This document shows positions 1 to 7,526 of a DNA stretch of 17,205 nt, one piece after another (position 1 is the first letter of the stretch; each line of letters starts with the position of its first letter). The DNA is from ZC4RG30 sp964455685. GTDB taxonomy: Bacteria > Pseudomonadota > Gammaproteobacteria > Steroidobacterales > Steroidobacteraceae. Made by a program: the position numbers and the translations under genes. The DNA lies in NCBI GenBank assembly GCA_964455685.1, contig CAYVZE010000058.1, forward strand, positions 1 through 17,205, in the 5' to 3' direction. The notes beneath the pieces were generated by a model that did not search any database, was not told the origin of the DNA, and saw nothing but the letters and a program-made list of their open reading frames with translations.

Positions 1-310
1 CGTGCCGGTGTTCTTCGGCCATTCCGAGGCGGTGCACATCGAGACGCGCCGCAAGATCACGGCGGAGGAGGCCACCGAGCTGCTGCGCAAGGCCCCCGGG
101 GTCACGGTGCTGGACGAGCGGGTCCCGGGCGGCTATGCCACGGCAGCCACCGAAGCTGCGGGCCACGACACGGTTTATGTCAGCCGGATCCGCGAGGATA
201 TCTCGCACGAGCGCGGCCTCGACCTGTGGGTGGTCTCGGACAACGTGCGCAAGGGCGCCGCCACCAACAGCGTGCAGATCGCCGAGATTTTGGTTCGCGA
301 GTACTTGTAA
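1..310 (+). CDS. asd: Aspartate-semialdehyde dehydrogenase, C-terminal fragment (5' end outside window)
   Basis: This is the last 102 or so codons of a gene that begins before the window; base 1 is the third base of a codon. Asd reduces aspartyl-phosphate to aspartate semialdehyde with NADPH in the cytosol, the branch point to lysine/diaminopimelate, threonine and methionine. The fragment starts with VPVFFGHSEAVHIET, whose His belongs to the conserved GHxE/A segment of the catalytic domain. It ends with the family's typical DLWVVSDNVRKGAATNSVQIAEIL, where the Gly-Ala-Ala-Thr-Asn stretch precedes the last helix. It ends normally with TAA and needs no frameshift. asd directly upstream of fimV is a common gammaproteobacterial order. 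The related non-enzymatic Usg protein shares the GHS segment, but the intact DNVRKGAATN motif favours true Asd. Confidence 0.93.
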   Translation, partial: VPVFFGHSEAVHIETRRKITAEEATELLRKAPGVTVLDERVPGGYATAATEAAGHDTVYVSRIREDISHERGLDLWVVSDNVRKGAATNSVQIAEILVREYL

Positions 311-350
311 GTTAAGTTATATTCGTGTGACTTGCGTCAATGCGAGATAT

Positions 351-383
351 CGAATCCAAACTTATGTTTCGCAACAGGATTCG
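351..383 (+). repeat. Nested inverted repeat in the asd-fimV gap
   Basis: CGAATCC (351-357) is perfectly complementary to GGATTCG (377-383). Just inside it, AAAC (358-361) pairs with GTTT (366-369) around a TTAT loop, leaving a 7-base bulge on the 3' side. The element lies in the only AT-rich stretch of the neighbourhood, 18 bases before the fimV ribosome binding site. It could be a structured 5' leader, a protein-binding dyad, or a weak end-of-asd hairpin (no U tract follows). A TATATT (318-323) upstream could be a -10 box, but its -35 match is poor. Confidence 0.4.
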
Positions 384-411
384 GTTCTGAAGGGTCTCGT
401 GGGGAGTCCTG

Positions 412-3147
412 ATGCGTTTTAGATTCGTGAGTGCGGCCGCACTGCTGTCTGCGGTGCCGGGCCTGTCCATGGCCCTCGGCCTCGGGGATGAAACCGTCAG
501 GTCCTACCTCAATGCCCCGCTGAACGCGGAAATCGAGCTTTTCGCCACTCCGGACGAACTCAACTCCCTCGAAGTCAAGCTCGCCTCCCGCGACGACTTC
601 ATCCGCCACGGCCTTGATTACCCGGCGTTTTTGACCGGCATCCAGGTACGTGCCGAGCGCCTGCCGGACGGCCGCAACGTGATCCGGCTGAGCTCCTCGC
701 AGCCCATCGTCGAGCCCTTCGTGGTGCTGCTGGTGGACGCCCGCAGCAGCGGCAGCCGCGTGCTGCGCGAGTACACGCTGCTGCTGGATCCCCCGACCTT
801 CCAGCCGCAGCCGGCCGCCCCGGCCCCGGCCGTTGCCGCGCCCGCGGTGGGCGAGGCGTCCTCGGCCCCGGTGCGCCAGCCGCCCCCGGCCCAGGCGCCG
901 GCCCCGGTGCAGGCGCCCCCCGCGCCGGCCGCCGTGCGGCCCGCCCCGGCCCAGCCCGCAGCGCCCGCCGGCGGCGGTGGCCAGTACACGGTGCAGCGCG
1001 GTGACACCCTTTCCCGCATCGCGACCCGCCAGTACGGGGCCGAGGATGCCACGCGCGGCATGATCGCCATCTACCGCGCCAACCCGCAGGCCTTTGCCGG
1101 CAACATCAACGTGCTGCAGGCCGGCGCCAGCCTGACCCTGCCGGATTCCGCCGCCGTGGCGGCCATCAGCCGCGCCGAGGCCCTGGCCGAGGTACGCAGC
1201 CAGATGGCGGCCTGGCGCGAGTCCACGCCGGCTCCCGCCGGCGAGGTCGAGGCGCGCCTGCGCCTGGTGCCCCCGGGTGGTCCCGGTGGCGCGGAGGGCG
1301 GTTCCGGTGAAGGCGCCGGTGGCGGCGCGGCCGGCCCGGCCACTGCCGACCGTCCGCTGGCCGTCGAGAGCCCGGACCTCGCCCGCCTGCAGGGCCAGGC
1401 CTCCGATGAATCCCCCTCCACCGACGCCGGCAGCGACGAGGAGGACGCCGAAGTCGATGCCGCCTCGCTGGGCGTCACCACGCCCGCCGGCGAGGAGCCC
1501 GAGGCCGCCGAGCCGGCCCCGGCCGAGCCGACCCCGGTGGCGCAGCCCGCCGCCCAGGAGCCTGCCTCGGGCGGCCTGCTCGACACGCTGAAGAGCTACT
1601 GGTTCGTGCCGGTGGGCCTGCTGGCCGTGATCGTGGCGCTGTTCGGCCTGGTGGCCGTGCGCCGCCGCCGCGAGGCCGAGAGCAGCTTCGCGCCGCTGGC
1701 GCCCAGCTTCGACGAGCTGGCGCCCCCGGCCCAGCGCGACACTTCTTCCGATACGTTCCCGCTGCGCAAGCCCGCCGACGGCCGCGATTCCAACATCGTG
1801 GTGGAGGAGAGCAGCTCGCACGAGCGTCCCCTGCGGCGCGAGACCCAGACGGTCGACCTGGAAGAGGGCGCCAGTGCCGTCGTCCCGGGCGCCGCCGCGC
1901 TGGAGCAGGGCGATCCGCTGGCCGAGGCCGACTTCCACATGGCCTACGGCCTGTACGACCAGGCCGCCGACCTGGTGAAGGCCGCGCTCGACCGCGAGCC
2001 GGAACGCCGCGACCTGAAGCTGAAGCTCCTCGAAGTGTTCTTCGTGTGGGGCAACAAGGACCAGTTCCTGCAGACCGCCCGCGACCTGGCGCGCACCCGC
2101 GACACCGCGCCGCCGGGTGAGTGGGAGAAGGTCATCATCATGGGCAAGCAGCTGGCGCCCGAGGACGTGCTGTTCCATCAGTCCGCCGGCAATGCCCCGC
2201 AGACTTCGGTCGACCTGAACCTCGAGGGCGGCCAGAACCTGGTCGACTTCGACCTGCCGATGGGGACGACCGACCCCGAGGGCGGCCTCGACGTCAACTT
2301 CGGCGAGTCCACCGAGTCGGTGAAGGCGCTGGAGGTCGACGGCGGCATCGACTTCAATCTCGACGGGCCCGCCCCGGGCGAGGATGACGCGCCCACGGCC
2401 ACCACGCGCCAGATGGTGCAGCCGGGCCTGGAGTCCATCAATGCGCCGACGGTGGAGCAGCCGGCGCTCGACATCGACGACACCCTGGCCGGCAAGCTCG
2501 ATGCCCATGGCTTCAGCGGCTCGCCCGACCAGACCGCCGAGCTGGCGCTCGACGACCTGGGGCTGGACCTCGGCAAGCTCGAGACCACCGGCACCGACCT
2601 GCCGCCGGCAGGCAGCGACGAGGCCGCGCCCGATGCGCCGACGCTGGTGGCCGGACTGGACGAGACCTCGCGCGAGATGCTCTCCAGCATCGACGCCAGC
2701 CAGCGCACCGAGATGCTGCCGCTGACGGACCTCGACCTGAGCGGCACCGAACTGGGCGCCGAGCTGGGCGGCACGGACTCCGGCCTCGACATCGACCTGG
2801 GCACCGCCGAGACCGGCAAGTCGCCCGCCCTGGACCAGGACATCGAGCTCGACCTCGACGTGGGTTCGCTCGAGCCGCCCGCGGCCGGGCCGGGCACCGA
2901 CGACTGGAACGAGACGCAGCGCTTTGATCCCGCCTCGCTCGACGACACCGTGATCGACGGCGACGTCCAGAAGCAGCTCGAGCCGGTCACCATGAGCGAG
3001 GTCGGCACCAAGCTCGACCTGGCGCGTGCGTACATGGACATGGGCGATCCGGACGGCGCGCGCAGCATCCTCAACGAGGTGCTGCAGGAGGGCTCCGAGT
3101 CGCAGCGCAAGGAAGCCCAGCGCCTGCTCGATTCCATTCCCGGCTGA
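412..3147 (+). CDS. fimV: FimV/HubP-type polar and pilus-assembly protein
   Basis: 911 residues. FimV/HubP proteins are inner-membrane polar hubs that bind peptidoglycan and promote type IV pilus assembly, twitching and polar placement of partners. Residues 1-21 form a signal peptide ending SMA. Residues 22-130 are the FimV N-terminal domain (LNAPLNAEIELFATPDEL). A Pro/Ala linker follows, then a LysM domain at about 191-243 (YTVQRGDTLSRIA). After a second low-complexity stretch comes one transmembrane segment at about 396-416 (WFVPVGLLAVIVALFGLVAV) with an Arg-rich cytoplasmic edge. The cytoplasmic part has a TPR-like segment (about 500-560), a long acidic region with repeated D-L-D-L/D-I-D-L patterns, and the conserved FimV C-terminal motif at 862-911 (KLDLARAYMDMGDPDGARSILNEVL). 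The start is fixed by GGGGAG at 401-406, five bases before ATG. truA follows after 9 bases. Confidence 0.95.
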   Translation: MRFRFVSAAALLSAVPGLSMALGLGDETVRSYLNAPLNAEIELFATPDELNSLEVKLASRDDFIRHGLDYPAFLTGIQVRAERLPDGRNVIRLSSSQPIVEPFVVLLVDARSSGSRVLREYTLLLDPPTFQPQPAAPAPAVAAPAVGEASSAPVRQPPPAQAPAPVQAPPAPAAVRPAPAQPAAPAGGGGQYTVQRGDTLSRIATRQYGAEDATRGMIAIYRANPQAFAGNINVLQAGASLTLPDSAAVAAISRAEALAEVRSQMAAWRESTPAPAGEVEARLRLVPPGGPGGAEGGSGEGAGGGAAGPATADRPLAVESPDLARLQGQASDESPSTDAGSDEEDAEVDAASLGVTTPAGEEPEAAEPAPAEPTPVAQPAAQEPASGGLLDTLKSYWFVPVGLLAVIVALFGLVAVRRRREAESSFAPLAPSFDELAPPAQRDTSSDTFPLRKPADGRDSNIVVEESSSHERPLRRETQTVDLEEGASAVVPGAAALEQGDPLAEADFHMAYGLYDQAADLVKAALDREPERRDLKLKLLEVFFVWGNKDQFLQTARDLARTRDTAPPGEWEKVIIMGKQLAPEDVLFHQSAGNAPQTSVDLNLEGGQNLVDFDLPMGTTDPEGGLDVNFGESTESVKALEVDGGIDFNLDGPAPGEDDAPTATTRQMVQPGLESINAPTVEQPALDIDDTLAGKLDAHGFSGSPDQTAELALDDLGLDLGKLETTGTDLPPAGSDEAAPDAPTLVAGLDETSREMLSSIDASQRTEMLPLTDLDLSGTELGAELGGTDSGLDIDLGTAETGKSPALDQDIELDLDVGSLEPPAAGPGTDDWNETQRFDPASLDDTVIDGDVQKQLEPVTMSEVGTKLDLARAYMDMGDPDGARSILNEVLQEGSESQRKEAQRLLDSIPG

Positions 3148-3156
3148 CGGGTTCCC

Positions 3157-3966
3157 ATGCCGAGGATCGCCGTCGGCATCGAGTACGACGGCAGTGGCTT
3201 CGCCGGCTGGCAGCAGCAGGCCCAGGCGCCGTCGATCCAGCGCGCCGTGCAGGACGCACTGGCGCGCGTCTGCAACCATCCTGTTGAAGTCACCGCCGCC
3301 GGTCGCACCGACGCCGGCGTGCATGCGCGCGGCCAGGTGGGACACTTCGAATGCGAAGCGGACCGCAGCGAGCGCGCGCTGGTGCTGGGCGCGAACACGC
3401 ACCTGCCGCCGGGCGTCGCGCTGCGCTGGGCGCGGCAGGTGCCGGGGCACTTCCATGCGCGCTACAGCGCCATCGCGCGCACCTACCGCTACTGCATCCT
3501 GAACCGCTCAGCGCGCAGCGCGCTGGCTGCCGGGCGCGTGGCCTTCCTGCATCGCCCGCTGGACGTGGAGGCCATGCAGGCGGCCGCGCCGTACCTGATC
3601 GGCCAACATGACTTCAGCTCCTTCCGCGCGGCGGAATGCCAGGCGCGCTCGCCGCAGCGCGAGCTCACTGCGCTCAGGGTGGAGCGGCGCGGTGAATTCG
3701 TGCTGCTGGAAGTCACTGCCAACGCCTTCCTTCACCACATGGTGCGCAACATCGCAGGCTTGCTGATCCACATCGGCTGGGGCGAAGCGCCGCCTGAGTA
3801 CGCGGCCGAAGTGTTGGCCGCGCGCGACCGCCGTATCGCGCCCGCCACGGCGCCGGCATCCGGGCTGTATTTCTGGCGGGTCCACTATCCGGCAGTGTTC
3901 GGCCTGCCGGACGATTCCGATATGATGCCGTCCCCGGCCGGCTGTCCGGCCGACCTCCTGGGGTAG
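3157..3966 (+). CDS. truA: tRNA pseudouridine(38-40) synthase
   Basis: 269 residues; cytosolic. TruA converts uridines 38, 39 and 40 in the anticodon arm of many tRNAs to pseudouridine. The N-terminal IEYDGSGFAGWQ and the catalytic motif AAGRTDAGVH are present, with Asp52 the nucleophile (E. coli Asp60). ARTYRYCILN and FLHHMVRNIAGLL of the second half are also intact. The family's usual end is near LYFWRVHYP (residue 245); a 24-residue tail follows whose DNA contains the likely accD promoter, so the tail may be functionless. The gene starts 9 bases after fimV with no clear Shine-Dalgarno sequence, which suggests coupling to fimV translation. It stops two bases before accD. In several relatives trpF-trpB-trpA lie between these two genes; they are missing here. 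Confidence 0.96.
   Translation: MPRIAVGIEYDGSGFAGWQQQAQAPSIQRAVQDALARVCNHPVEVTAAGRTDAGVHARGQVGHFECEADRSERALVLGANTHLPPGVALRWARQVPGHFHARYSAIARTYRYCILNRSARSALAAGRVAFLHRPLDVEAMQAAAPYLIGQHDFSSFRAAECQARSPQRELTALRVERRGEFVLLEVTANAFLHHMVRNIAGLLIHIGWGEAPPEYAAEVLAARDRRIAPATAPASGLYFWRVHYPAVFGLPDDSDMMPSPAGCPADLLG
3921..3926 (+). promoter_or_regulatory. Candidate -10 box for accD inside the truA 3' end
   Basis: TATGAT differs from the sigma-70 consensus TATAAT at one base and stands out in the surrounding GC-rich coding sequence. The best -35 at 17-base spacing is TTCGGC (3898-3903), which is weak. Transcription would start near 3933, giving accD a leader of about 36 bases. Confidence 0.4.
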
Positions 3967-3968
3967 GA

Positions 3969-4862
3969 ATGTCCTGGTTCGAAAAGATCGTCCCTTCGCG
4001 CATCAAGACCGAACGGCGCGTGCGCTCCGTTCCGGAAGGCCTGTGGATCAAGTGCCCGGCCTGTGATGCGGTGCTTTACCGCGCCGAGCTCGAGCGCAAC
4101 CTGCATGTCTGCCCCAAGTGCAGCCACCACATGCGCATGCGTGCGCGCGAGCGGCTGCAGCGGTTCCTCGACCCGGATTCGGGCGTGGAGATCGGCGCCG
4201 GCGTCTCGCCCGAGGATCCGCTGAAGTTCAAGGACAGCAAGCGCTACAAGGACCGCCTCGCGGCCGCGCAGAAATCCACTTCCGAGCGTGATGCCCTGGT
4301 GGCCATGGCCGGCCGGCTGCACGGCGAGCCGGTGGTGGCCTGCGCGTTCGAATTCGCCTTCCTCGGCGGCTCGATGGGCTCGGTGGTCGGCGAGCGCTTC
4401 CACCGTGCCGCGCTGCGTGCCATCGCCGAGCGCGCGCCGCTGGTGTGCTTCTCGGCCTCGGGCGGCGCGCGCATGCAGGAGGCACTGCTGTCGCTGATGC
4501 AGATGGCCAAGACCAGCGCCGCGCTGGCGCGGCTGGCGCGCGAGGGACTGCCCTATGTCTCCGTGCTCACCGATCCCACCACCGGTGGCGTGTCGGCGAG
4601 CCTTGCGATGCTGGGCGACCTCAACATCGCCGAGCCGCGCGCGCTGATCGGCTTCGCCGGCCCGCGCGTGATCGCGCAGACCGTGCGCGAGACCCTGCCG
4701 GAGGGCTTCCAGCGCGCCGAGTTCCTGCTGGAGAAGGGCGCGATCGACCTGATCATGGACCGCCGCGACCAGCGCGACCAGATCGCGCGGCTGCTGCGGC
4801 TGATGATGAAGAAGCCGCCGCTGCCCGTCGCCGGGCAGGAAGCGGTCCCCGCCGAGTCCTGA
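3969..4862 (+). CDS. accD: Acetyl-CoA carboxylase carboxyltransferase subunit beta
   Basis: 297 residues. With AccA it forms the carboxyltransferase that moves CO2 from carboxybiotin on AccB to acetyl-CoA, giving malonyl-CoA for fatty acid synthesis. The N terminus MSWFEKIVPSRIKT is typical. A four-Cys zinc ribbon follows: Cys29, Cys32, Cys48 and Cys51 (CPACD...CPKCSHHM). The crotonase-fold core contains the Gly-rich segments GGSMGSVVGERF and FSASGGARMQEALLSLMQMAKT, then LTDPTTGGVSASLAMLGD and GFAGPRVIAQT. Length is normal (E. coli 304). The ribosome binding site is poor (GGGGTAGG overlaps the truA stop), so expression may depend on coupling to truA or on the candidate promoter at 3921. folC follows after 11 bases. 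Confidence 0.97.
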   Translation: MSWFEKIVPSRIKTERRVRSVPEGLWIKCPACDAVLYRAELERNLHVCPKCSHHMRMRARERLQRFLDPDSGVEIGAGVSPEDPLKFKDSKRYKDRLAAAQKSTSERDALVAMAGRLHGEPVVACAFEFAFLGGSMGSVVGERFHRAALRAIAERAPLVCFSASGGARMQEALLSLMQMAKTSAALARLAREGLPYVSVLTDPTTGGVSASLAMLGDLNIAEPRALIGFAGPRVIAQTVRETLPEGFQRAEFLLEKGAIDLIMDRRDQRDQIARLLRLMMKKPPLPVAGQEAVPAES

Positions 4863-4873
4863 CGGACGCCTCC

Positions 4874-6142
4874 ATGCCAGCACCCCGCAGCCTCGATGAC
4901 TGGCTGCGCATCCAGGAGACGGTGCACTCCACCGGCATCGACCTCACGCTCGAGCGCGTGCGCGAGGTCGCGCGCCGCATGGGGCTGCTGCCGCCCGCGG
5001 CGCGCGTCATCACCGTCGCCGGCACCAACGGCAAGGGTTCCACCGTCACCTGCCTGGCGGCGCTGCTGCGCGCACTGGGGCACAAGGCCGGTGCGTTCAC
5101 CTCGCCGCACCTGCTGCGCTACCACGAGCGCATCCGTGTGGACGGCGCCGAGGCGGGCGATGCCGAGCTGGTCGCCGCCTTCCAGGCCATCGAGGCCGCG
5201 CGCGGCGACATCACGCTGACCTTCTTCGAATTCAACGCGCTGGCCGCATTGGAAGTCTTCCGCCGCCGCGGCGTGGATTTCGCCGTGCTGGAGGTGGGGC
5301 TGGGCGGCCGGCTGGATGCGGTGAACATCGTGGATGCCGAGGCTGCCATCGTGTGCTCGATCGGCCTCGACCATGCCGACTGGCTGGGCACCGACATCGA
5401 GGCCATCGGCCGGGAGAAGGCCGGCGTGTTCCGCGCCGGCGGCATCGCGGTGGTGGCCGACCCGGAGATGACGCCGTCGGTTGAGGCCCAGGCGCATCGC
5501 CTCGGCGCGCGCGCGCTGGTGGCCGGCCGTGACTACCACTGGAGCACTGCGGCGGATGGCATGGGCTGGACCTTCCGCCGCGGCGATTTCGAGCTCGCCG
5601 GGCTGCCGCTGCCCTCGCTGCCCGGCAGCCGGCAGCTGGCCAATGCCTCGGCCGCGCTGGCCACGCTGCATGCCATGGGATTGCTGCAGCAGCGGCACGC
5701 GCCGGCCGTGGCGCGCGCGCTGACCTCGCTGTCGCTGCCCGGGCGGTTCCAGGTGATCCCCGGCAAGGTGGAGTGGATCCTCGACGTGGCCCACAACGAG
5801 CCGGCCGCGGCCACGCTGGCGCGCAACCTCGCCGAACGTCCCTGCGCCGGGCGCACGCTGTGCGTCACCAGCATCCTGGCCGACAAGGACATTGACGCGG
5901 TGGCGCGCATGCTCGACGCCCAGGTCGACGCCTGGTTCGTGTGTGGCATCGATGCGCCGCGCGGGCTCGATGCCGCGGGACTCGCGGCGCGCTCGGCCGT
6001 GTTCAGCGAGGCCACGCAGTGTGCCGACATCGCTGCCGGGATGCGTGCGGCCGCGGCGGCGGCATCACCCGGCGACCGCATCGTGGTGTGCGGTTCGTTC
6101 CTGGCGGTGGCGCCGGCGCTGGAACAGCTCGGGCTGTACTAG
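4874..6142 (+). CDS. folC: Bifunctional folylpolyglutamate synthase / dihydrofolate synthase
   Basis: 422 residues when started at ATG 4874, which gives MPAPRSLDDWLRIQETVHSTGIDL, the normal FolC beginning. The reading frame is open upstream into accD, but that part is only an overlapping frame. FolC joins glutamate to dihydropteroate and then extends the gamma-glutamyl tail of folates, using ATP. The Mur-ligase-type P-loop is GTNGKGST (residues 50-57). SPHLLRYHERIRVDG, FFEFNALAALEVF and VGLGGRLDAVNIVD follow in family order. LPGRFQ and the ILDVAHN motif of the C-terminal domain are also present. It lies between accD and the dedD-like gene as in E. coli. The spacer from accD is 11 bases with no strong Shine-Dalgarno sequence. 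Confidence 0.96.
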   Translation: MPAPRSLDDWLRIQETVHSTGIDLTLERVREVARRMGLLPPAARVITVAGTNGKGSTVTCLAALLRALGHKAGAFTSPHLLRYHERIRVDGAEAGDAELVAAFQAIEAARGDITLTFFEFNALAALEVFRRRGVDFAVLEVGLGGRLDAVNIVDAEAAIVCSIGLDHADWLGTDIEAIGREKAGVFRAGGIAVVADPEMTPSVEAQAHRLGARALVAGRDYHWSTAADGMGWTFRRGDFELAGLPLPSLPGSRQLANASAALATLHAMGLLQQRHAPAVARALTSLSLPGRFQVIPGKVEWILDVAHNEPAAATLARNLAERPCAGRTLCVTSILADKDIDAVARMLDAQVDAWFVCGIDAPRGLDAAGLAARSAVFSEATQCADIAAGMRAAAAAASPGDRIVVCGSFLAVAPALEQLGLY

Positions 6143-6154
6143 CGATCCAGCGTC

Positions 6155-6160
6155 TATACT
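6155..6160 (+). promoter_or_regulatory. Candidate -10 box placing transcription start at the SPOR gene's GTG
   Basis: TATACT (one mismatch to TATAAT) lies 7 bases before the GTG at 6168. A start point 7-8 bases downstream of the box would fall on or next to the start codon, giving a leaderless mRNA. No convincing -35 is visible. Confidence 0.45.
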
Positions 6161-6167
6161 GGCGGCC

Positions 6168-6929
6168 GTGGAAAAGGCCACCCGAGATCGCCTCACCGGC
6201 GCTGTCATCCTGGTCGCTGCCGCTGCCATCCTCGTCCCGGAGATGCTCTCCGGACCGGGCCGCGGAGCGCGCACCGAAGCCGAACCCGTGGCCGAGACCG
6301 ATGCCGCGCTGACCACCTGGGAGCTGCCGCTGGGGCCGGCCAATGCCTCCGGCGCACTGCGCGGCCCGGGCTCCCGGGAACCCGCCGCGCAGGCCCAGGC
6401 CGCGCCCTCGCCAGCCACTGCGCCGCCGGTCGCGCAGGCACCAGCCCCGCCGGCAACCGAGACCCCGCCCGCAGCCCCTGCGCGCGAGGCTTCCGTCCCG
6501 GCCCCCGCTCCGGCCACGGCGCCCAGCACGCGTGCCGCGCAGCAGGGCTCCTCCCAGCCCTCGCGCGAGTCCGCCAGCCGCAGCACCCAGGCGGCTGCCT
6601 CCACTGCTGCGTCCCGGCCGGCGCCCCAGACCCAGACCCAGACCCAGGCCCAGACCCGGCCCGCCGCGCCGGCGCCCGCACCGGCGAGCGCTGCAGCCGG
6701 CGGTGACTGGTGGGTGCAGCTTGGCAGCTTCGCCTCCGAGCAGAACGCCAACGGCCTCGCCAGCCGCATGCGCGCCCGGGGCTTCAACATCCAGGTCAGC
6801 AAGGTGAAGTCCGGCGGCAAGGACCTGTTCCGCGTGCGCGCCGGCCCGGAGAAGAGCCGCGAGGCGGCCACGGCCCTGAAGAACCGCCTGGCGGCCGCCG
6901 GGGAGCAGGGCACGCTGGTGGCGCCGTGA
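6168..6929 (+). CDS. dedD: DedD-like SPOR-domain cell division protein
   Basis: 253 residues from GTG 6168; no ATG in this frame precedes the membrane segment. DedD proteins are inner-membrane septal proteins whose periplasmic SPOR domain binds glycan strands stripped of stem peptides at the division site. The layout matches: a short cytoplasmic N terminus (VEKATRDRLTG), one transmembrane helix (about residues 10-24, AVILVAAAAILVP), a long Pro/Ala/Gln linker (about 30-178), and a C-terminal SPOR domain at 179-253 starting GDWWVQLGSFASEQNANGLASRMRARGF. The symbol rests mainly on position between folC and cvpA-purF, as in E. coli; family identity as an SPOR protein is firmer. The start is 25 bases after folC with no Shine-Dalgarno sequence, consistent with a leaderless GUG start. 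Confidence 0.88.
   Translation: MEKATRDRLTGAVILVAAAAILVPEMLSGPGRGARTEAEPVAETDAALTTWELPLGPANASGALRGPGSREPAAQAQAAPSPATAPPVAQAPAPPATETPPAAPAREASVPAPAPATAPSTRAAQQGSSQPSRESASRSTQAAASTAASRPAPQTQTQTQAQTRPAAPAPAPASAAAGGDWWVQLGSFASEQNANGLASRMRARGFNIQVSKVKSGGKDLFRVRAGPEKSREAATALKNRLAAAGEQGTLVAP
6627..6656 (+). repeat. In-frame CAGACC hexamer repeat in the SPOR-protein linker
   Basis: Five tandem hexamers (CAGACC three times, then CAGGCC, then CAGACC) encode alternating Gln-Thr, read QTQTQTQAQT. The repeat is in frame with the linker, so unit gain or loss would change linker length without a frameshift. Confidence 0.8.
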
Positions 6930-6954
6930 CGATGTGCTGCCCTTCGCCGTTCAC

Positions 6955-6974
6955 GCCACGCCCTCGCGCGTGGC
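6955..6974 (+). terminator. Possible terminator hairpin after the SPOR gene
   Basis: GCCACGC (6955-6961) pairs perfectly with GCGTGGC (6968-6974) around a six-base loop, 25 bases beyond the SPOR gene's stop. No U tract follows, so it would be at best a weak intrinsic terminator or an mRNA-stabilising end. It precedes the cvpA promoter candidate. Confidence 0.35.
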
Positions 6975-6988
6975 GGCCGGCGGCCATG

Positions 6989-6994
6989 TAGAAT
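6989..6994 (+). promoter_or_regulatory. Candidate -10 box for cvpA-purF
   Basis: TAGAAT (one mismatch to TATAAT) is the only AT-rich hexamer in the 93-base gap before cvpA. It predicts a start near 7001 and a leader of about 22 bases. No clear -35 is present, and I see no recognisable PurR operator. Confidence 0.4.
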
Positions 6995-7022
6995 TGCGGC
7001 CACTCGAACCGACCGGGCATCG

Positions 7023-7511
7023 ATGGCCACTTTCGACCTCATCATCCTCGCTATCGTCCTTCTGTCGGCCGTGGTCGGACTGGTGCGCGGCTTTCTCCGC
7101 GAAATCACCTCGCTGGTCACCTGGGTGCTGGCGTTCTGGCTGGCCTGGCGTTTCGCCGGCTCGCTGGCACCACACCTCGGCGAGACGCTGTCCGGCCCGC
7201 CCGGCGTCTGGGCGGCGCGCGCCATCATCTTCATCACCGTGCTGGTCCTCGGCGCCATCGTCGCCTACGTGCTCGACCGGCTCGTGCGCATGTCGCTGTT
7301 TTCGGGCCTCGACCGCATGCTCGGCTTCCTGCTCGGCTTCGTGCGAGGGGTTGTAATCGTGGCGGTCGTCCTCATATTGGGACAGTCGGCGAAGCTCGAC
7401 AGCGAAGGCTGGTGGCAGGGCTCGAAGCTGGTTCCCGTGGTCACGCCGGTGGCCAGCCTGCTGCGTGCGGTGGGTGGCGATTACCTGCCCCGCCCCGCGC
7501 AGGGCGGCTGA
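7023..7511 (+). CDS. cvpA: CvpA family membrane protein
   Basis: 162 residues. CvpA is a small polytopic inner-membrane protein named for its requirement in colicin V export in E. coli; its biochemical role is unsettled, though mutants show envelope and bile sensitivity in enteric bacteria. Four hydrophobic segments are visible: about 3-21 (FDLIILAIVLLSAVVGLV), 29-46, 66-86 (AIIFITVLVLGAIVAYVL) and 100-122 (MLGFLLGFVRGVVIVAVVLIL). The family signature near the first loop, GLVRGFLREITSLVTWVLAFWLAW, is present. The C-terminal tail is short and polar. It lies 15 bases before purF, an arrangement conserved from E. coli, so the two are probably cotranscribed. The Shine-Dalgarno sequence is weak. 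Confidence 0.93.
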   Translation: MATFDLIILAIVLLSAVVGLVRGFLREITSLVTWVLAFWLAWRFAGSLAPHLGETLSGPPGVWAARAIIFITVLVLGAIVAYVLDRLVRMSLFSGLDRMLGFLLGFVRGVVIVAVVLILGQSAKLDSEGWWQGSKLVPVVTPVASLLRAVGGDYLPRPAQGG

Positions 7512-7526
7512 GACGCGGAGGCATCC

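Noticed and set aside
337..3456. 1039-residue open frame on the - strand opposite fimV and truA
   Set aside because: It is Arg/Gly/Leu/His-rich with no recognisable domain and is antisense to a clearly recognised FimV. Long empty antisense frames are expected at this GC content.
4445..4873. 143-codon in-frame extension upstream of folC
   Set aside because: It overlaps accD in another frame, is low-complexity, and the FolC family N terminus matches ATG 4874.
6971..6985. Tandem GGCGGCC repeat before cvpA
   Set aside because: Two 7-base GC units are unremarkable in this composition and do not form a symmetrical site.
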